DNA of 64,000 bases from Steromphala cineraria (Eukaryota; Mollusca; Gastropoda; Trochida; Trochidae), in contig OU744735.1 in assembly GCA_916613615.1 (NCBI GenBank), forward strand, positions 54,018,082 to 54,082,081. The letters are read 5' to 3'. The notes beneath the pieces were generated by a model. That model made no database searches. It was not told the DNA's origin and was given only the letters and a program-made list of their open reading frames with translations. How positions within the stretch are numbered: position 1 is the stretch's first letter; every line of letters begins with the position of its first letter. A program made the position numbers and the translations under genes. This document shows, in pieces, positions 11,420 to 20,783 of this stretch.

Positions 11420-12060
11420 CCATAAATCGAATATTGAGTTAAGCACATTACCGAATACACGTTTTAGATTGTTTAAATCTTAAATCCAATTGCCTTGAAT
11501 TATATCTATTCTGCAAACACCCAAAAGCCATGCCTAATTCTTACAAAACGGAATGCACAATACTTACCACTTTTATATCATCTCGATGTGGAATACGTTC
11601 ACTTTTTTGGATGAAATATATGCTCTGATATGATAATTTAAATATCAACTGTAAGTATTTCTCAAGACATTTACACGCACCATGTTCTTTGTAGAAATTA
11701 AAGTCTGTCTATATGTGAGAACCGTCTTAAATATTACATAACATGTACATGGAAAGAACATAAATTCAAATTTCATATACCTGAAGTAAATTGCTTTAAT
11801 GAGGTGCCCAAGTTATTCATGAGATAAGTCTTGAGCATGTTTATGTTCCAAGGGGTATATAAATGGATAACGAAAAAGAATTTAAGGAAGTTCAATAAGA
11901 AGGACACACGTAAGGCATACAGCTACTCCGTAGCTTGGTTGCTCTGTTGTTTTCTGCACGTTAAGCTTACAATAGATTCTTATCATCAAGTAAATCGTAA
12001 TACGTTAAATTGAATTAATTCTTCATATGAGTCTAAAAAATACTGGCAAATCTGTCTTTT
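11420..12060. other. No gene seen
   Basis: AT-rich, with no recognisable product. Open frames here are short and without motifs. Confidence 0.35.
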
Positions 12061-12064
12061 GTTC

Positions 12065-12640
12065 TCCTTTTAACCTCTTCTCAAATCAAGTATCAAAAAT
12101 TAAATTTGAAGACAAACGTGTTTTTCAGGCACTATATGTAAGTCTGAACTCACCAACTCAGTGACAAGGCTAGCGAGCCATCGGCGCGAATTGATATATA
12201 AATTGTTCGAACGTAGAGCACTGAGTAAGCTGCGCTTTGGCATATAACTACTGGAGATAGAAGTCGACTGGCATACCCGGCCAAACATGCTTTAGAAAGT
12301 AGGATTTGTAAGTGTTTCACTCACATTGAAAATGAAGAGGAAATACATTTTCTCGCTGAGTGGGACTTTTATTCTTAACTTAGGTATTATGTATCGCAGG
12401 ATATTTCTCGTGTCAACTCTTTCTTGACACAGAGGTCCCAAAAGCTCAATAAATATTATTTTCTCTATGAGACTCCTCTATCAATGACAATCTATACTAG
12501 AGGAAAACATGAATTAGCTCAAATATTACTTAACTATCATCTATATATATATATATTGTATATGTTTGTATTGTAATGTACATGATTTGTATATACATGA
12601 CTCATTTTTAACCTCTCATTTATAGGCCTTATGACCGGGT
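12065..12640 (+). pseudogene. LINE 3' end (ORF2 C-terminus plus 3' UTR)
   Basis: The plus strand reads LSKLRFGI, then a stop, then the Cys/His-region equivalent ENEEEIHFLAEWDFYS, with frameshifts and the usual Cys replaced by Trp. It is followed by a tail 'ctcatttataggccttatgaccgggtgg' resembling the other LINE 3' ends of this window (for example 'ctcataggccatatggccgggtgc', minus strand at 36.1 kb). Confidence 0.6.
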
Positions 12641-12649
12641 GGTACGTTT

Positions 12650-13265
12650 TTTTATCCCACCGGTATGTAATACCGTGGGATATATAGTCATCACCCTGTC
12701 CGTCTGTATGTCCGTCCGTCCGTAATCATTTCGTTTCCGGAGCAGAACTCAAAAACCGGTCCACATATCTTTCTGAAACTTTACATGTGTATTGCCCACC
12801 TACTGAAGTGGTGCCGTTTGATATTTTCACATTTCTGAAAATTTTATTTTTTATTATTTCCATGGAAACGGCTCTTATTTGGACTCTGTTCATGAAAGGT
12901 TTCGTTTCCGGAGCAGAACTCAAAAACCGGTCCACATATCTTTCTGAAACTTTACATGTGTATTGCCCACCTACTGAAGTGGTGCCTTTTGATATTTTCA
13001 AATTTCTGAAAAATTAATTTTTTTAATATTTCCATGCAAACGGCTCCTATTTGGACTCTGTTTCGTTTCCGGAGCAGAACTCAAAAACCGGTCCACATAT
13101 CTTTCTGAAACTTAACATGTGTATTGCCCACCTACTGAAGTGGTGCCTTTTGATATTTTCACATTTCTGAAAATTTTATTTTTTATTATTTCCATAGAAA
13201 CGTGTCAAAGGTTTACATCTTACGATCATGTGGAACCGGTGGGATATGTCATCTTCTGATGACTC
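12650..13265. repeat. Three tandem ~165-bp units between inverted ATCCCACCGGT ends
   Basis: Three near-identical units start with tcgtttccggagcagaactc at 12731, 12902 and 13063 (periods 171 and 161 bp). The block opens with tttatcccaccggtatgtaa and closes with gaaccggtgggatatgtcatc, so ATCCCACCGGT and its complement mark the ends. A (CCGT)n run precedes the first unit. Both strands show open frames because the unit lacks stops; I do not regard them as genes. Confidence 0.7.
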
Positions 13266-13379
13266 TCGTTTAAACTTGTATTATATCTGTGTATGCGATG
13301 AGTGAAACTGATTATGTATTATGGGACAAATACATTTAAAAAAATGATTTTGCTTCCTCTTCTTCTCCTTAAAATTATG

Positions 13380-13545
13380 TCAAGGTTAGTGTCCCAGTTA
13401 CACTCCATTCATAAAAAAATAATGGAGAGTAACGAGGATATTAACCAGTCCAAGTAAACCTAGCATCAATATTATTCGTTTCACTCCGATACTGAGTCTA
13501 GAAAGGTTTAGTAGAGGGTCGCGCCAGCCCATGTGTTGATTTTAC
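13380..13545. repeat. Dispersed repeat, left part (also inverted at 48.48-48.70 kb)
   Basis: It includes a small hairpin (ttacactccatt...aatggagagtaac) and the segment ttcgtttcactccgatactgagtc...tagtagagggtcgcg, which matches the reverse complement of 48475-48540. Its right-hand continuation resumes at 16087, after a 2.5-kb insertion. Confidence 0.6.
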
Positions 13546-13574
13546 CAATCAGAACTCATCTTACCAAGCCACAA

Positions 13575-16085
13575 TTCATAGGTTTCACTAAACCATTCAC
13601 TGCGGGACTGCTACCGGAAGTCAGCCATTTGTGTGGACAAGCAAGCCACTCGGCTCAGCAATGATAATATGTAACTGACGATTTAAAACTCAATAAAAGG
13701 CTGTGTATATGTTATTTCTTTCAGGATGAGGTGCATACAAATGGGAAAACTTACTAGGAGTCTTTTTGTGAGCTGTTCTCACTTCATAATTTACTTTGAC
13801 TCCATGTTTACACTGTTTGAATCAACTGAATCTTCGGTGACGGGATTACCTGTAGCATATTTCCTGAGATAATGACCCCGTTCGTCACATTTTTATTGTT
13901 CTAAAACAATTATATTTGAAAGTAGCCTACTTGATTAGTAAGGAGAAAGAAGTTCAAGATATATGTAAGATGCTAGTTTCTACCGAGACTATTTTAAAGT
14001 ACCTACTGGTGGAATTACGAAGTCAGGTACTCGCTGCACGCTTTTTTAGACTGATTAACATCTCACATTTTAATGTGAAACTACTAGATAAATGTGCATC
14101 AAATTGCCACCAAACAAAAACAATAATGTTGTTACAACTAAATAATTTTCAATGTCAATTCTTACAGGATGTCATTTGTTTCAAATGGAAGCCTTTGATC
14201 ACGAAACTATTAGATTCCGCCACATTAATTTTTGATGTAATAAGAAAACTGTTTGAAGCATTTAAGGTAATTTCTCATACTGAATTTTCTCAATTACGTT
14301 TGTAATTTATTATTTTAACACTCGTCGCTTTTAAATGCATAAAAGAAATACCATACAAGTGGAACAAAGAAACACAACCTAAGCAATTCAATGTTTATGT
14401 CGAGAGCGCATATCATATGGGAATTTATAGATTTCAGTTTGAGTATAATCACCTTAATATCTTGATATCAAATATAAGTGATTTGCACGTCTCGATGCCT
14501 GAAATTCTTTCTAAATGACAAATGACACAATAACAGATGAACAGAGAGAGAGCGACATAGAGATTACTTATGTATTATTTATAACAGTGACAACATCTTA
14601 TTTCACTGTAAAACAATTATATTATTTATTTTATCATCGGTGGTCAGTTATTGCTTGAGGAATACGTTGCTACTTTCAAAGGAATTTCAATTACATTATA
14701 TAATTTATTGATAAATAGAATACTTAATGGAGATTGCTAAATATCGGTTTTATGTCATGTTGATATTTTTACCCTAGACACTCAATGAAATTAACCTTGT
14801 ATCTGTAAAACTCCATAACGTGTTCCTTTCTTGTCAGCGGTTTAATAAAAAGTTAATATGTCAAAATACTATCTCTAACACGTCATCCCTCGATTTAATA
14901 TATGATAAGCAACATAAAAAAAGGGTCACGTAATAACCTGTTAATATACTTAATCCACTTCCAACATTTCACTATAGGTTATTATTATAACTTTTATAAT
15001 TCGGTTAGTTAGAAACACCAACGGACGTAGATGAAAAAAAAATTACATTTCAACAAAAACGTCATTTAAATTTCATTTTTATGCCTATCATTTGCACCCT
15101 TTACATATTAAAAAAAGGTGATTGCTTGTTACTGTTTAATCCTCGTAGTACAGTGACATATCAAACGTCTATTTATTTGTTATGCAAAATATGTATTTCA
15201 AGGAAACAACAGTTTGTTCATGAATACATGTAAATCTAACGAGAGCATACTGAAGCACCAGGTATTGTTTTTTGTTGTCAAAATAATATATCTAAACTGA
15301 CATGCAGTCGTTTTACGTAAGAATATGTTACCGTCAAGTAAAAACACAGACAAATCGCTTAATGTACATGCATTCTACAGACTTCACGAGGGTTATTCCA
15401 CACGTTTTTGTCAATGTGTCATGATATGTATCGACGTATTGTTCCAGCCTTACAAAGATTTCGAAGTTATGAAAAAAGAAGTATCAAAATGATGAGAATA
15501 TGATGATATGGATTTTAAAGATGTTTTGGGTTGCATTTAGGTAAATCATGTCTCAAAAGTCCGAAAGTTTGTGATGTTTACGAACAGCCCCAATCATAAC
15601 AGAAGATTCACTTCACTGTAAGGGGAAATAGCCTTTGCGATGTTGTGTAATAAGGGAAATAAACCTTATTAAATACAAAATAATGTGAACAATAGCCTGA
15701 TTTCAATTTTCAAAAACCATCCACCAAAGCATTGACAGGTTATATCGTTCATTTGCCTTCTTATTTCATGTTGTTTTTGAGTAAGTTTGAAGTCTGTTTG
15801 ATGATGGAAGCGAGTTCGTATTGACTGCATTATGTCTTCGTTTCGGTTCAATTTCATACAAATAACCACATAATAAGACATGAAAGTGTCTGTCAATCAT
15901 TTTACTTCGCAAAAACTTTCACTTCACTTCTTTTGAAGTTTATCCGATCGTTATTTAGCCCGTGAAATCTACGGATATTATAGTGAAAAAGCACTAGCCG
16001 CTGTGGCCGGCCTGCACTGTTTGTCCACACAAATGGCTGCCGTACCACGTGACAATGGCCCGTGACGTCATGTGGGAACTATGAA
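13575..16085. mobile_element. Old foldback element, ~2.5 kb
   Basis: The ends are imperfect inverted repeats. The best-kept block is cagccatttgtgtggacaa at 13622-13640 against ttgtccacacaaatggctg at 16021-16039, and weaker similarity extends 40-50 bp outward on both sides. The element separates two parts of a repeat that are nearly adjacent in the copy at 48.3-48.5 kb, which supports insertion. The interior is AT-rich. Confidence 0.5.
13916..14305 (+). CDS. Hypothetical open frame without ATG start
   Basis: A 129-codon open frame beginning at TTG, inside the 13.6-16.1 kb foldback. It is helical-looking and Leu/Phe/Ile-rich, with 'EAFK|GTAATT' offering a weak donor near 14267. No motif recognised; may be a remnant of the element's own gene or chance. 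Confidence 0.15.
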   Translation: MKVAYLISKEKEVQDICKMLVSTETILKYLLVELRSQVLAARFFRLINISHFNVKLLDKCASNCHQTKTIMLLQLNNFQCQFLQDVICFKWKPLITKLLDSATLIFDVIRKLFEAFKVISHTEFSQLRL

Positions 16086-16086
16086 T

Positions 16087-16185
16087 AGGGTTAACGCTAA
16101 ATAACATATGTTCCGAGCACTTTCTCTAGACTTGCAGTTATAGACTAGTACGGATTTGTTAGCGGCATTAAGAGCGCGCTTCGAC
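16087..16185. repeat. Dispersed repeat, right part (also inverted at 48.3-48.42 kb)
   Basis: The stretch ttaacgctaaataacat...ccgagcactttct...gcattaagagcgcgcttcg matches the reverse complement of 48305-48418 with scattered substitutions. Confidence 0.75.
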
Positions 16186-16689
16186 CTACTACTTGCATGT
16201 ACACTAGTTGATAGACGGCCTCAGTCCACAATTAATTTCCAGTGCATTTATCATTAGTGATATTGGTCGCTACAAAGCTACCTGACATTGCGGGACTGGG
16301 GGACTTGTTTTGAAATGAAAATACAACCTCTCGACACTACAAAATCGCAGAGTAAACTTGGTGTTGACCATGCCGATTTTGAAATATGAATGAAAAATGT
16401 CAATATACACTGACATGCCAGAGAAAGCACATGAAACTGCCCACAATATGCAAAATCTATGACCCCCAACAATCCAAAAATATTCACTTCAAATTTTTTT
16501 TTAAATTACCGCTGAAAGGACCAAATCTTACCTCTCCATGAAATCCGGAAACATATGTCTCCAATGTAAACAAGCCTAGAAAATAATATCCCACAACACC
16601 CTACTATTTCATCATTTCCTTCTTTCCGTCTTTTCCCTCATCCTATCGATCCCTTTCTCCCTGATCTGTCTACTCTCTTTTGGATGGCA

Positions 16690-16760
16690 ACATCCACGTG
16701 TTTAATAACTGAAATATTGTTCAAAACACGTTAAACACAATCTCACTCACTCACTCTCCC
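16690..16760 (+). mobile_element. SINE-like 3' tail ending in (TCAC)n
   Basis: The tail reads ctgaaatattgttcaaaaca, then cgttaaacacaatctcactcactcactc. The same pattern recurs at 31198-31265. A head with Pol III boxes is not visible. Confidence 0.5.
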
Positions 16761-17049
16761 ACAACCACTACCGGGTCAAAATAACTGTGACCTGAGGCCT
16801 ATAAGGGACACTTTTTTTGTCGAATTTCAATAAAACTTCACAGGTAGTAAGTACATCCAATTACCAATTAATGCACAAAAGCTCAGGTCTCAGGTGCAAA
16901 CATAAGTATCCTGACAGGGGACCTTCATCAGGCTCTGTCTTCTGTTTTCTAGGGATGGTCGATCTGGATCGGCGGGGTAGCGCAACGCTCATAACTCTGA
17001 AACCAGAAAAGATATCATCACAAAGTAACTTTTTCCTGCAAATGTGAAT

Positions 17050-18577
17050 CAAATACTATAAAATAAAATAAACATGATTAAATAAGGACCAAAAATATTT
17101 TTTTTTACAATTTTTTACAAATTTCATATTTTTTTTTACTATTTTTGACATTTTACTTGGAAAATAAAAATTGAAGCTGCAAAATTTGGTACTGCTTGAA
17201 AGACATTTTCTTTCTGGTCAATATGAGTCCACACTCAGTCAACTGCTAATTGCCTCATGATTGGTAGATGCTCTTGAGTGCTACCCATCAGTCTTTGCAG
17301 TTAGACAATACTCGTATAGGCGTCGTATAGGTAATATGTTGTGCAAGCCAATAAGCATGTGCCTGGTGATATCAATCAATTCCAAGCGGCAGTTTATACA
17401 ATAAATGGTCAGTGAAGAGACAAACTGCAGGAATGGTGTTTGAAATAAGCACATGCCAGCAGTGCACAATTATTAAAACTTTGCTATCGAACATGAGGAG
17501 ACGAGAAGCGGCACGCTCAAGACTGCCAGAAAGGCAACATTCCATGGAAAAAAGGGCTAACTCTTGAGTCTGATGAAGGATCAGACCTCCCATAACAAAA
17601 CACAACCAAAACCTGTCACAAGGATGAGTGCTGAGCATAAAAACTTTTTGCCAAGTGTAGGTCTGAAGTCTCTATACTAGACTGTGAGGGTATCTCCAGC
17701 TTTGTATGTTTGCTTCGCCCTTGGCCGGATGGGCGGCCCAAGTCATAAATAAGGCAGTTTTAATGTTCTTTAAGGTTTTTGTGATTGGTCGACAGTCCAT
17801 ACATGGCCAATTGCCGAAATGTGAGTTACTGCCTTCGACGTCTTGACTGCGCTAACCTAACATTTTGATACATTTGTTAACACTCACCAACTGTGAGCAA
17901 TTGATGAGCAATTGAAGCAACGACGGTGATTGTTTAGTATGGATATGAAGGCCTGGTGCAGTTTCATGTGTATAGTCCATGAGCCAAGCCAGATATTGGT
18001 ACCACCTGAGGTGGCAAAACCTTTTTGGTGCCATTTTGTTTGTATGGTATATAGGAGTATATTGAGGCATGATAGACTTTCCAACAGAGTAGCTTAACCA
18101 ATTTTTGGGACACCCCTTACTTTTCCCATGTGCGATATTGCCGATTTTCGAATATTTTCAATAAACATCAACACATTTACATTTGGTTTGAAAATGAGTG
18201 TGTGCGACCACTTTGACTGTTACATAAGAATGTTTTATTAATGCCTTTATCTTTAAGTTACGTATTTTTCAGAAAAAAAGGAGTCAAAATAGTGATTTTT
18301 TCACAATATTTTGCCATTTCCATGCATGGGCGAGGCCGCGAGGGCCACGTAAGTAAGATTTTATAGTTACGAATAGCTAAGGCATATGTAAGGCTAACAA
18401 TTAGCTTTTTCATTTGAAAAGGTGACAGATTGCCCTCCATGAGTGTGGTTTCAAGAAAGTCTTGTCAAGCACCTGCAGAAAAAAGCGGATTATGTTAAGA
18501 GTATTTAATGCAATCACTGCACACTTCAATTATGGTTCCATGATAACATCATAATATTATTGTTGATTTTATTTGCA
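17050..18577. other. 5' flank of the broken nuclease-like gene
   Basis: No supported coding exon. A splice acceptor (ttgttgattttatttgcag) ends at 18577, 46 bp before the ATG at 18624, so the gene probably had a 5' UTR intron whose upstream exon lies somewhere here. Around 17974-18060 the sequence (tatagtccatgagccaa, then attggtaccacctgaggtgg) recurs in the same orientation at 23157-23225 beyond the 3' end. Confidence 0.35.
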
Positions 18578-18623
18578 GACTGAACCGTGAAAGTGATGCA
18601 CACCTGACATAGAGGAACTGACA

Positions 18624-20333
18624 ATGGCTTCCATCCCTGAAGCAGATCCTGGTGGGACAGCAACCAAACGTCCTCGCATGGACTGCCTGATACACTGTTC
18701 TTCTGAAGATCGACACACCAAATTGGTTTCACCAAAGGACAGCGACTCATGGAAGAGTCTTCTGAGAGCAGCTGAAATAAGAGACCATGCGCCAATTCTG
18801 GAGATTGCCAGAGACCTACCAGATGGTGTAGTACCAGCTGTTGCTTACCACAGACAATGCCGAAGTATCTTTACCATGAAAAAGGCACTTGATGCTATTA
18901 TCGCCAATAAAGAGCCAAAAGAACAATCCACGTCAGAAAGAAAGTCAAACAGAGAAGCTCCAAGTCAGTCCAGGTTGTATGAGGCCAAGTGCATCTTCTG
19001 TGACAAACCAAATAAATACTTGAGAGGCCAAAAGACAAGAGAGCTACTCACACAGTGTGTTGAGCTCAGGGCAGATGAGAAAATCAGGAAAGCAGCAGTC
19101 GCTAAAGTAGACAATCGCATGTTGGCCATAGTTAGCAGGGAACTTGTTGCAGCCGAAGGTCACTACCACAGATCTTGCTACAGGTTGTATACAAAAGATG
19201 TAGTAGCTATCCATACAGAAACGGAGTACCATGATGATGAGGAGGAGCAATACGAAGCCTCAGAAAAAGAAGCGTACAAAGAACTGTTCAAATTCATTAG
19301 AGGAGAACTCTTTGTAAACCCTGAAGTTGTACCAATGACGGAACTCACATCAGAACTGGTACGTAATATGAATGCCCTTGGAGTCACAGAGATAAAACCG
19401 TCTATAAAGAAACACATACGTCGCAAGCTTGAAACCGAATTTGGAGAATCATTGCAAATACTTCCAAATGACAAAGGCAAACTTGTTTTGTATCCTGATT
19501 GTCTCTCGATGTGTGAGCTTGCCAAGAAATACCAAGCACTTCAGACACAAATGCAGACAATGCAGTCAGCCACAAGTGATGATATCATATATAAGACAGC
19601 CCTACAGCTAAGGAATGATGTTAGGAGTGAGAGCAAGTCTCAACCATGGCCACCACATACGTCAGAGGAGGAGCAAGCGAATGATCTTATACCTCCTTCA
19701 GTGAATCGGTTTCTATATACACTACTGACAGGCTCAACCAACTGTGTACATCCATCTGAACGAGTACAACGACTAGCCAACTCATTTGGTCAGGATTGGG
19801 TCTATGCCATTACATGTGGCAGGATCAAGCCACTGAAACATGTCATTCTGCCCTTTGCTGTAAAATCATTGACAGGCAATGTGGAATTGGTAAGAACACT
19901 CAACAGACTAGGCCACAGCGTATCATACAGTCAGGCTGAGGAAATTGACACAGCGTTGTGTCTGCAGAAACTGGCAGTATCAGGAGGTGGTGTAGCAATA
20001 CCAGGGAACATACATACTGGGATCTTTACAACGGTAGCCTGGGACAATATCGATCGGTTGGAGGAAACAGTCAGTGGGGAAGGGATATCTCACAGGGTGA
20101 ACGGAATCGCAGTACAGGCTAAATTGGCAGGTCCTTCTCCAGCAAGACCTAAACCTGTTGTTGAAAAAAACAAACAAAGAAGCATCGATGTTGAACTATT
20201 GACACTACCCATCTACAATGTTGGTCAACGGGTTGGCCCATTGCCAATTCAAACTTTGGAAGTTGACATCTCTTCTGCCACGCAACGTGCCATCGAAAAA
20301 AAACCTTATATGGGTTCTTGCTCGTATATCTGA
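18624..20333 (+). CDS. N-terminal segment of the broken nuclease-like gene (569 codons)
   Basis: ATG at 18624 follows a probable 5' UTR acceptor. Two similar zinc-binding-like modules are visible: C21, C25, H76, C79, and C123, C126, H180/H182, C185 (YHRQCRSIF versus YHRSCYRLY), suggesting an internal duplication. An Asp/Glu-rich linker follows at about 200-215. The last ~12 codons before the TGA at 20331 are out-of-frame sequence created by the shift at the A8 run; true similarity continues in the +1 frame (WVLARISETIAQTTSSW...). Confidence 0.6.
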   Translation: MASIPEADPGGTATKRPRMDCLIHCSSEDRHTKLVSPKDSDSWKSLLRAAEIRDHAPILEIARDLPDGVVPAVAYHRQCRSIFTMKKALDAIIANKEPKEQSTSERKSNREAPSQSRLYEAKCIFCDKPNKYLRGQKTRELLTQCVELRADEKIRKAAVAKVDNRMLAIVSRELVAAEGHYHRSCYRLYTKDVVAIHTETEYHDDEEEQYEASEKEAYKELFKFIRGELFVNPEVVPMTELTSELVRNMNALGVTEIKPSIKKHIRRKLETEFGESLQILPNDKGKLVLYPDCLSMCELAKKYQALQTQMQTMQSATSDDIIYKTALQLRNDVRSESKSQPWPPHTSEEEQANDLIPPSVNRFLYTLLTGSTNCVHPSERVQRLANSFGQDWVYAITCGRIKPLKHVILPFAVKSLTGNVELVRTLNRLGHSVSYSQAEEIDTALCLQKLAVSGGGVAIPGNIHTGIFTTVAWDNIDRLEETVSGEGISHRVNGIAVQAKLAGPSPARPKPVVEKNKQRSIDVELLTLPIYNVGQRVGPLPIQTLEVDISSATQRAIEKKPYMGSCSYI

Positions 20334-20783
20334 AACTATTGCTCAAACTACCAGCAGCTGGACTGGCTTCAACATACTTACCCGCAATGACGCTACTGTT
20401 GTCCAGGATAGTGTTGGCTATTTGCCAACAGTTAAAGTCCAGCAACTCAGATGTCTACAGTCAACGAAATCCTCAACCAGTCACTTACCATTATGCAGTC
20501 TTTGGAGCTCGACAATATAGTGTGTGTTTTTGACCAAGCACTCTATGCCAAGGCTGCTGAAGTAGCATGGAAACACCCAGATAAATTCAAGCCCATCATC
20601 CTGAGAATGGGAGTCTTCCACACCATCTGTGCGTTTTTGGCAACAATCGGAAAGAGATTCCAGGATGCAGGACTCCGGGATCTGTGTGTAGAGGCAGGTG
20701 TCATCGCCGATGGCTCCATCACAGGCGTCATGGAGGGACGGAAGTACAACCGGTCAGTAAGGATGCATAAACTTCTCTATTAA

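Noticed and set aside
12726..13017. Open frames on both strands in the 165-bp repeats
   Set aside because: Identical units lacking stops in both directions; the product is a repeat artefact.
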